DNA from: JBGQDM01 sp041495845
GTDB lineage: Bacteria > Acidobacteriota > Terriglobia > Terriglobales > Acidobacteriaceae
Reading direction: 5' to 3'
Length of the DNA stretch: 6,074 nucleotides
Assembly (NCBI GenBank): GCA_041495845.1
Contig: JBGQDM010000149.1
Location: 1 to 6,074, forward strand
In this document: positions 1 to 4,946 of the stretch, in pieces
Layout of the letters: the number at the start of each line of letters is the position of its first letter
Numbering within the stretch: position 1 is the first letter of the stretch
Notes under the pieces: model-generated
Database searches by the model: none
Told to the model about the DNA's origin: nothing
Seen by the model: the letters and a program-made list of their open reading frames with translations, nothing else
Made by a program: the position numbers and the translations under genes

Positions 1-1772
1 ACATTTTCGGTATACCCGGACATGTACAGGACCTTGATTCCCGGCCGCATGGCGCCGACCCGCTGCGCCAGCTCGCGCCCGTTCATGCCGGGCATAATGA
101 CGTCGGTAAGCAGCAGATGAATGGGCCCGCGATACACCGCCGCTTCGGCAATGGCGCTGGCGCCGTCGCCCGCCTCCAGAACTGTGTAGCCCTGCCGCCG
201 CAAATAGTCCCGCGCCAGCCGCCGCAGGTTGGCTTCATCTTCCACCACTAGAATGGTTTCCGACACCGGTGCCGGCAGCGCCGTTCGTTCCGGCAACGCG
301 ACTGCCGCCGCACTGGTGGCGGGCACGCGCGGCAGATAGATTTTGAAGGTCGTCCCCTGCCCCAACTCGCTGTAGACCCAGATGTAGCCGCCACTCTGCT
401 TGATGATGCCGTAGACAGTGGAGAGCCCGAGCCCCGTCCCTTTGGGGCCTTTGGTGGTGAAGAACGGCTCAAAGATGTGCGACTGCGTGTCTGCATCCAT
501 TCCCTGGCCCGTGTCGCTGATGGCCAGCATCGCGTATTCGCCCGGCTGCACCGGCGGATGAAAACGCGCGTAGCTTTCATCCAGCGTCATGTCCGCAGTT
601 TCAATGGTGAGCTTGCCGCCCCGAGGCATGGCGTCACGCGCATTCACCGCCAGGTTCAGAATCACCTGCTCGATCTGTCCCGGGTCTGCCTTCACCATGG
701 GCACGCCCGTCCCCGGCACCATGATCAGTTCAATGTCTTCGCCGATGAGCCGCGTCAGCATCTTCAGGTTTTCCGTGACCACGCCGTTCAGGTCGAGCAC
801 TCGCGGATCGAGCATCTGTTTGCGGCTGAAGGCCAGCAACTGCCGGGTCAAGGAAGTGGCGCGACCGGCGGCGGTACCGATCTCTCTCGCCGGCTCGCGC
901 AAGGCTTCATCGCTTCCCGCGCGCTCCAGCAGGAGTTCGGCGTACCCGGAAATCACCATCAGCAGGTTGTTGAAGTCGTGCGCGATTCCGCCCGCCAGGC
1001 GTCCGATCGCTTCCATCTTTTGCGACTGCCGCAGTTGCTGTTCGAGCGCCCGCCGCTCGGTCACGTCCTCGGCAAAGATTTCGAAAGTCTGCGCCTCCTG
1101 CTCTTTCTCCCGAATGCCGCGTCCGGAGAGCCGCACCGCCGCCACCGACCCGTCCGTCTTCGTCCACTCCGCGACCAGTCCGTGGAAGTCCCGTCCCGTC
1201 CGGAAATGTTCTGTCAGTTCCGTCCACGGCTTGGCTTCGCGGTAAAAATTCGCCAGGTTTCGACCCACCACTTCACTGGGTGATTCGCATCCGAGCAGCG
1301 CCACCAGAGCGGGATTCACATCCAGCAATCGCCCATTGGTTTCCACACGACAGATGCCGTATGGGGCGTTGGTGACCAGCGAGCGGAAATTAATTTCCGA
1401 CTGCCGCAAGCCTTCCTGGGCCGATCGTAGCGCCGCGTTGAACCAGCAGATAAGCAAGGCCACAAAGGCAAACAGTGCCAGGTGGATTACCGACCGCTGG
1501 TATTCGCTGGTGGTCTGGGTCCCATGCAGGGAGAACCATGCGCTTAGCGTCAACGCAAACGCGGTCGCCACCAGCCCGGGCTTCCAGCCGCCATACCAGG
1601 CGCTCACCATCACGGCGACGGCAAACACCAGCAGACGGCTCTCAAAGACGTCGGAAAAAAGCAGGGCGGGAATCAGCGCCAGGGTGGTGCTTAAGACGGC
1701 GACAAAGTACCGCAGCGCTGGCGCACTGGAAGGAGGGACCAGTCGAGTCCGCAGGGGGAGGCGTACTCTCAT
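1..1772 (-). CDS. Membrane-bound hybrid sensor histidine kinase with receiver domain (3' end outside window)
   Basis: My reverse-strand translation gives 590 residues with no stop before the left edge. About residues 21-40, 46-60, 64-82 and 94-114 are hydrophobic, resembling the four-helix DUF4118 head of KdpD-type sensors. A PAS-like domain follows (about 122-240, ending EDVTERRALEQQL). The HisKA H-box is GGIAHDFNN with phospho-acceptor His265. The ATPase domain has an N-box (N373, N377, NARDAM), G1 DTGQGMD (420-426), F-box FEPFFTTK and G2 GTGLGLS. A linker leads to a receiver domain with the acidic pair in EDE (511-513), phospho-acceptor Asp557 in TDVIMPGMNG and Ser585 in YMSGY; its conserved Lys would lie beyond the edge. 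The protein should autophosphorylate on His265 and pass phosphate to its own receiver. The stimulus is unknown. The ATG at 1772 is the first possible start, because an in-frame TAG lies four codons upstream. No good Shine-Dalgarno site is visible. It is transcribed divergently from nadD. Confidence 0.93.
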   Translation of the reverse strand, partial: MRVRLPLRTRLVPPSSAPALRYFVAVLSTTLALIPALLFSDVFESRLLVFAVAVMVSAWYGGWKPGLVATAFALTLSAWFSLHGTQTTSEYQRSVIHLALFAFVALLICWFNAALRSAQEGLRQSEINFRSLVTNAPYGICRVETNGRLLDVNPALVALLGCESPSEVVGRNLANFYREAKPWTELTEHFRTGRDFHGLVAEWTKTDGSVAAVRLSGRGIREKEQEAQTFEIFAEDVTERRALEQQLRQSQKMEAIGRLAGGIAHDFNNLLMVISGYAELLLERAGSDEALREPAREIGTAAGRATSLTRQLLAFSRKQMLDPRVLDLNGVVTENLKMLTRLIGEDIELIMVPGTGVPMVKADPGQIEQVILNLAVNARDAMPRGGKLTIETADMTLDESYARFHPPVQPGEYAMLAISDTGQGMDADTQSHIFEPFFTTKGPKGTGLGLSTVYGIIKQSGGYIWVYSELGQGTTFKIYLPRVPATSAAAVALPERTALPAPVSETILVVEDEANLRRLARDYLRRQGYTVLEAGDGASAIAEAAVYRGPIHLLLTDVIMPGMNGRELAQRVGAMRPGIKVLYMSGYTEN

Positions 1773-1778
1773 GCACTG

Positions 1779-1784
1779 ACTCTA
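1779..1784 (-). promoter_or_regulatory. Possible -10 box of the histidine kinase gene
   Basis: The minus strand reads TAGAGT, then six bases, then the kinase ATG. This resembles a TANNNT -10 element so close to the start that the mRNA would have almost no leader, which would fit the lack of a Shine-Dalgarno site. No convincing -35 box lies 16-18 bases upstream. The call rests on position and a weak consensus match only. Confidence 0.22.
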
Positions 1785-1906
1785 GTTCTGCAACTGAAAC
1801 AGCACCAGTTACGCTAGTACACTCCAGAGGCGGCAATTGGCCCTTGTGCGGAAGGACAGTGGCCACCTTGCCTCAAGCACGCGCGGCGACGGCGACGACT
1901 GTGTGG

Positions 1907-1951
1907 CGCGGGCAGCCTGCCCTTGAGCGAAGCGAAGGGCCCTCGCCCGCG
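1907..1951. repeat. Two-tier stem-loop upstream of nadD
   Basis: The outer arms CGCGGGC (1907-1913) and GCCCGCG (1945-1951) pair perfectly over 7 bp. The inner arms GCCCTT (1919-1924) and AAGGGC (1935-1940) pair over 6 bp around the loop GAGCGAAGCG. A small internal loop separates them (AGCCT against CCTC). No T-run follows on either strand, so it does not look like an intrinsic terminator. It could be a dispersed palindromic element or a structured leader of the nadD mRNA. The pairing is seen directly; the role is unknown. Confidence 0.6.
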
Positions 1952-1952
1952 A

Positions 1953-1974
1953 GAAGTTGGGAGGCCCCCACTTC
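1953..1974. repeat. Second stem-loop, immediately downstream of the first
   Basis: GAAGT-T-GGG (1953-1961) pairs with CCC-C-ACTTC (1966-1974) around the tetraloop AGGC: 8 bp with one internal T/C mismatch. It starts one base after the preceding hairpin and ends 42 bases before the nadD start codon. The two may form one composite element. Confidence 0.5.
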
Positions 1975-2016
1975 CCCCTTGCCTCCGACCGACCTCAACA
2001 CCCAAACTAGAGGCCC

Positions 2017-2694
2017 ATGAAGATTGGCGTTTTCGGCGGCACCTTCGATCCCGTCCATCGCGGCCACACCGCGCTCGCACGCGCCGCACAAGAGAAGTTC
2101 CAACTGGCCCGCCTGCATTTTGTCCCGGCCCACATTCCGCCCCACAAGCAAAAGCGCCCCATCACGCCGTTTCTGCACCGCTATGCCATGATCTGCCTGG
2201 CCACGGCGGCGGAAAAGTCCTGGTTGCCATCCTTGCTCGAGGCGCCGGGAAACGCTCCCGAGTCTCGCCCCAGCTACACCGTCGAAACCCTGCGCCGCCT
2301 GCGCTTCACGCTGAAGAAGGCCGATGAGCTTTTTTTTCTCATGGGAATTGACGCCTTCCTCGACATCGCCAAGTGGCACGAGTCCACGGCGCTCTTCGCG
2401 GAATGTGCCTTTATTGTTGCCAGTCGCCCGGGTCACTCGTTGGCCGACGTCGCCGCTGCCCTTCCGGAGAAACTGCGCCCAGCGCAGAAGGTTACGGCCC
2501 CTTTCCAGCGTCAGCGTGCGACGGGTGATCTCATTCTCCCGGGCGTCCGCGTCCATTTGCTCGACAGTGTGAACAACAACGCCTCCGCCACCGCCGCCCG
2601 CCAGGCAGCCGCCGCGGGCCGCCCTCTCGGCAAGCTTCTTGACCCCGCCGTCGCCGACTATATTCGTAAGCACAACCTCTACCGCCCCGGTTGA
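2017..2694 (+). CDS. nadD: Nicotinate-nucleotide adenylyltransferase
   Basis: This cytosolic enzyme joins nicotinate mononucleotide and ATP to give nicotinate-adenine dinucleotide and pyrophosphate, the step before NAD synthetase. The 225 residues match the usual NadD length. The nucleotidyltransferase signature GGTFDPVHRGH covers residues 7-17, with the (T/H)xGH-type ATP-binding histidines. PPHK (41-44), SYTVET (86-91), MGIDAF (109-114) followed by W120, and SRPGH (136-140) are typical NadD landmarks. The C-terminal ASATAAR (189-195) corresponds to the ISATIIR-type motif, and YIRKHNLY (215-222) is the usual ending. The ATG at 2017 puts the signature near the N terminus as in the family. Its ribosome site is weak (AGAGG at 2009-2013, only three bases from the ATG). 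The usual neighbour rsfS is not downstream. A run of eight T at 2330-2337 lies inside the gene without breaking the frame. Confidence 0.95.
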   Translation: MKIGVFGGTFDPVHRGHTALARAAQEKFQLARLHFVPAHIPPHKQKRPITPFLHRYAMICLATAAEKSWLPSLLEAPGNAPESRPSYTVETLRRLRFTLKKADELFFLMGIDAFLDIAKWHESTALFAECAFIVASRPGHSLADVAAALPEKLRPAQKVTAPFQRQRATGDLILPGVRVHLLDSVNNNASATAARQAAAAGRPLGKLLDPAVADYIRKHNLYRPG

Positions 2695-2698
2695 GCGG

Positions 2699-2704
2699 TA
2701 GAAT
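2699..2704 (+). promoter_or_regulatory. Putative -10 box (TAGAAT) for the kynureninase-like gene
   Basis: TAGAAT, preceded by GG, ends exactly seven bases before the ATG at 2712. It overlaps the end of nadD and its short spacer. The spacing implies transcription starting at or near the start codon, that is a leaderless mRNA. The next plus-strand gene has the same arrangement, which strengthens the call. No clear -35 box is seen. Confidence 0.42.
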
Positions 2705-2711
2705 ATTCCCC

Positions 2712-3875
2712 ATGCCGGATGCCTTGCTCCGCTATCGTCCCGACTTCCCGATCCTTTCCACCACCACTTACATGATTTCCAATTCGCTCGGCGCCATGCC
2801 CCGCCAGGTGGATGACGCCATGCACCGCTACGCCGAAACCTGGGCCACGCGCGGCGTTCGCGCTTGGGAAGAACAATGGTGGATGCTGGCCGAACAGGTT
2901 AGCGACGAGATCGGCGGGCTGATGAATGCGCCCCCAGGTTCCGTCACCTGCCATCAGAACGTAACTACCTGCCAGGCCATCATTGCTTCTTGTTTCGATT
3001 TTTCCGGCAAGCGCAACAAGATTGTTTACGACGACCTCAACTTCCCTTCGGTCATGTATTTCTGGGAAGCCCAGCGCCGTTATGGCGCCCACGTGCACAT
3101 GGTGCCGTGCCAAGACGGCATCCACGTGCCTACGGAACGCCTGCTCGCCGCCATTGACGAAGAAACTCTCCTCGTCCCCATCTCGCACGTCATTTTCCGC
3201 AGCGCCTTTATTCAGGATGCAAAGGCCATCATCGAGAAGGCCCACCGCGTCGGCGCTATGGTCGTGCTCGATACCTTCCAGTCGCTCGGCACCGTGCCCG
3301 TGGACATTCAGGCACTCAATGCTGATTTCGGTTGCGGCGGCGTGCTGAAATGGCTGTGCGGTGGCGCCGGTACCGCCTACCTCTACGTTCGTCCCGATCT
3401 CGCCCCGAAGCTTGAACCTGCTTTCACCGGCTGGCACGCCCACGAGCAGCCCTTCGCCTTCGAGATCGGCCCCATTCGCTACACCACGGCTTCGTACCGG
3501 TTTATGACCGGCACGCTCAACGTTCCGGCGCTCGAAGCTGCCCGCCCTGGTCTGCGCATCATTCGCGAGGCCGGTGTTGCCAGCATCCGCGAAAAGTCGA
3601 AGCATCAGACGGCGCTGCTGATCAAACTCGCTGACGAGCACGGTTGGCGGGTGAATTCACCGCGCAATCCCGAGCAGCGCGGCGGCACCGTCTCCATCGA
3701 TATGCCCAACGCCGCTGAAGTCTGCCGGGAGTTGCTCAAACGCGACGTGCTGGTGGATTACCGCCCCAAAGCCGGCGTTCGCTTCTCCCCCCACTTCTAC
3801 AACACCGATCAGGAGATCGAAGTGGCCATGGCCACGGTCGAGGAGATATTGAAAGAACAGGCCGTCACCCGATAA
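2712..3875 (+). CDS. Kynureninase-like class-V PLP-dependent enzyme
   Basis: A 387-residue fold-type I PLP enzyme of the aminotransferase class V group, probably cytosolic; no signal peptide or membrane segment is visible. SNSLGAMP (23-30) resembles the GNSLG start of kynureninases. D187 in VVLDTFQ should bind the PLP pyridine nitrogen, with Q190 beside it. K213 in GGVLKWLCGGAG is the expected Schiff-base lysine, and D205 precedes it as in kynureninases (DF..G..K). FTGWHAHEQPFAFE (238-251) matches the kynureninase GW.GH segment, while RFMTGTLNVPAL looks more like cysteine desulfurases. The C-terminal GVRFSPHFYNT is again kynureninase-like. Kynureninase cleaves kynurenine to anthranilate and alanine, but this reaction cannot be assigned from sequence alone; a lyase, epimerase or desulfurase role is possible. 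I chose ATG 2712 because it follows a -10-like box. A TTG at 2691 overlapping the nadD stop is the alternative and would add seven residues. Confidence 0.85.
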   Translation: MPDALLRYRPDFPILSTTTYMISNSLGAMPRQVDDAMHRYAETWATRGVRAWEEQWWMLAEQVSDEIGGLMNAPPGSVTCHQNVTTCQAIIASCFDFSGKRNKIVYDDLNFPSVMYFWEAQRRYGAHVHMVPCQDGIHVPTERLLAAIDEETLLVPISHVIFRSAFIQDAKAIIEKAHRVGAMVVLDTFQSLGTVPVDIQALNADFGCGGVLKWLCGGAGTAYLYVRPDLAPKLEPAFTGWHAHEQPFAFEIGPIRYTTASYRFMTGTLNVPALEAARPGLRIIREAGVASIREKSKHQTALLIKLADEHGWRVNSPRNPEQRGGTVSIDMPNAAEVCRELLKRDVLVDYRPKAGVRFSPHFYNTDQEIEVAMATVEEILKEQAVTR

Positions 3876-3956
3876 GTTGCCGCCTGCGGCGCAGACGGAG
3901 GCAGGAGCTGGGCAGCTGGGAACCACTCCCGTCACCCTTTCTCACGCCCGCCCCGG

Positions 3957-3962
3957 TACAAT
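3957..3962 (+). promoter_or_regulatory. Putative -10 box (TACAAT) for the GATase-like gene
   Basis: TACAAT, preceded by GG, ends exactly seven bases before the GTG at 3970. It matches the TATAAT consensus at five of six positions. The arrangement is the same as upstream of the preceding gene and supports GTG 3970 as the start with a leaderless or near-leaderless message. No strong -35 box was found. Confidence 0.45.
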
Positions 3963-3969
3963 CTTTTCC

Positions 3970-4737
3970 GTGAGCTGTCCACCGGTTCGCGTTGGCGTGA
4001 TTGGCGATTTCAACCCCGCCTTTCCCGGCCACCGCACCATCGCATTGTCGCTGGATCACGCCGCCGCTCGCCTCGGCATCGCCGTAGAAACGGTGTGGAT
4101 TGGCACTCCTGAAATCGCCGCCGTGGACCGCGCCGAGAGAATTCTGGGTGAATTCGACGCGCTCTGGGCTGCTCCCGGCAGTCCCTACGCCAGCATGACG
4201 GGGATGCTCCGCGCCATCCAGTTTGCGCGGACCGAAGACTGGCCCTTCCTCGCCACCTGTGGCGGCTTCCAGTACACGCTCATCGAAGTTGCCCGCAACG
4301 TCCTGGGTATCCCTGACGCCGACACCGCGGAAAACGACCCCAATTGCAAGAGCCCCATCATCTTTCCGGTAGCTTGCGCCGTCCCCAACCGCGCCAAGAA
4401 TGCACCCAAGCTTTCCGGCAAAGTAGCGGAAATCCGCTTGCGCCCGGGATCGTTTCTTCAGAGCTTTTATGGGCGGGATGAAGTCGAGGAAGAATTTTTC
4501 TGCAATTACGAACTGAACCCCGACTACGACTGGGCTCCCATCGAAGCGGGCCTGCCCATCGTGGCGCGCGGCCCTCAAGGCGAAATCCGCGCCATCGAGT
4601 CGCCGGTGCACCAGTTCTTTATCGCCACGCTCTATCAGCCGCAGCTTTCCTCAACTGCTGCGAAGCCGCATCCGCTCGTCCTCGGCTTCGCCAAAGCCGC
4701 TCATAGCTTCGCCGAGAGCAAGAACGTCCTCGAATAG
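3970..4737 (+). CDS. CTP synthase C-terminal-type glutamine amidotransferase-like protein
   Basis: A stand-alone class-I GATase-like domain of 255 residues, without the synthetase half of CTP synthase. It resembles the group annotated as CTP synthase C-terminal region-related (seleno)proteins. RVGVIGDFNP (7-16) begins the fold, WAAPGSPYASMTGM (66-79) is the oxyanion-strand region, and FLATCGGFQYTLIE (93-106) is the nucleophile elbow with Cys97. FFCNYELNPDY (176-186) stands where CTP synthase has its RHRYEVN segment. SPVHQFFIATLYQPQ (211-225) aligns with HPWF...FHPE, so the catalytic His and Glu positions read Gln223 and Gln225. Glutamine hydrolysis is therefore doubtful and its substrate is unknown. 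I chose GTG 3970 because a TACAAT box lies seven bases upstream and relatives begin close to the VGVIGDF strand. A longer frame from TTG 3877 would add a low-complexity tail. It lies 94 bases after the PLP-enzyme gene. Confidence 0.82.
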   Translation: MSCPPVRVGVIGDFNPAFPGHRTIALSLDHAAARLGIAVETVWIGTPEIAAVDRAERILGEFDALWAAPGSPYASMTGMLRAIQFARTEDWPFLATCGGFQYTLIEVARNVLGIPDADTAENDPNCKSPIIFPVACAVPNRAKNAPKLSGKVAEIRLRPGSFLQSFYGRDEVEEEFFCNYELNPDYDWAPIEAGLPIVARGPQGEIRAIESPVHQFFIATLYQPQLSSTAAKPHPLVLGFAKAAHSFAESKNVLE

Positions 4738-4790
4738 CTAAAGATGCCGCGAGCCTTCTGCTATGACCACTGCAAGCTGGGCTTTCTCTT

Positions 4791-4836
4791 CTCCGCGTTC
4801 TCTGCGCCTTCCCCTGCGATCTCTGCGTTTTAAGAT
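4791..4836. repeat. Degenerate CTCTGCG direct repeats ending in an AT-rich tail
   Basis: Four copies of a CTCTGCG-like heptamer occur: CTCCGCG at 4791, CTCTGCG at 4800, CCCTGCG at 4812 and CTCTGCG at 4821, spaced 9, 12 and 9 bases. TTTTAAGAT follows (4828-4836). From memory, similar strings (GCAGAG on the other strand) recur in intergenic DNA of several bacterial phyla. The TAAGAT at 4831-4836 could also act as a -10 box for the downstream peptidase gene, but I see no -35 partner. The function is unknown. Confidence 0.5.
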
Positions 4837-4933
4837 TTTCTTGGCACCTTCCGTGGACTCTGCTAACCGAACCCCTCTCCACCCGTCTGTTCTGCTGTTG
4901 TCGCCCAGCTCCGCCCCGGGGCAAGTATCCGTC

Positions 4934-4939
4934 AAGGAG
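4934..4939 (+). promoter_or_regulatory. Strong Shine-Dalgarno site (AAGGAG) of the S10 peptidase gene
   Basis: AAGGAG lies seven bases before the ATG at 4947. It decides between the two nearby ATGs (4947 and 4951): only 4947 opens the long peptidase frame with a signal peptide. It is the only strong ribosome site in the window; the genes upstream have weak or no such sites. Confidence 0.8.
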
Positions 4940-4946
4940 ACCATAT

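Larger units (their letters stand above)
1773..2016. other. Divergent intergenic region between histidine kinase and nadD
   Basis: This stretch separates two outward-reading genes and must hold both of their promoters. I see no credible small ORF or RNA gene. The kinase side (1779-1810) has a possible -10 box and AACTG/CAGTT inverted half-sites. The nadD side holds two adjacent hairpins. Reading frames that cross the region lack start signals and run into the flanking genes antisense or out of frame. Confidence 0.7.

Noticed and set aside
477..1283. Plus-strand frame of about 268 codons over the histidine kinase
   Set aside because: The opposite strand carries an unbroken kinase with all expected boxes; this frame is His/Arg-rich without domains.
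1873..2673. Minus-strand frame of about 266 codons opposite nadD
   Set aside because: It is antisense to a confidently assigned nadD, and its translation is Gly/Arg-rich without motifs.
2691..2711. TTG start overlapping the nadD stop for the PLP enzyme
   Set aside because: No ribosome site precedes it and the added seven residues do not look like family sequence. ATG 2712 has the better upstream context, although coupling to nadD cannot be excluded.
2679..3641. Long minus-strand reading frame (about 320 codons) opposite the PLP-enzyme gene
   Set aside because: It lies wholly antisense to a gene with clear family motifs, and its translation shows no recognisable domain. GC-rich codon use commonly leaves such frames open.
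3879..3930. Small inverted repeats (GCCG/CGGC and GGGA/TCCC) after the PLP-enzyme gene as a terminator
   Set aside because: Each stem is about 4 bp and no T-run follows, so this is not convincing as an intrinsic terminator.
3877..3969. TTG start giving a 31-residue N-terminal extension of the GATase-like protein
   Set aside because: The extension is low-complexity, covers the proposed TACAAT box, and pushes the first beta strand far from the N terminus compared with relatives.
4258..4260. Possible selenocysteine at the nucleophile position of the GATase-like protein
   Set aside because: The codon is TGT (Cys), not TGA, and the frame is open throughout, so no recoding is needed.
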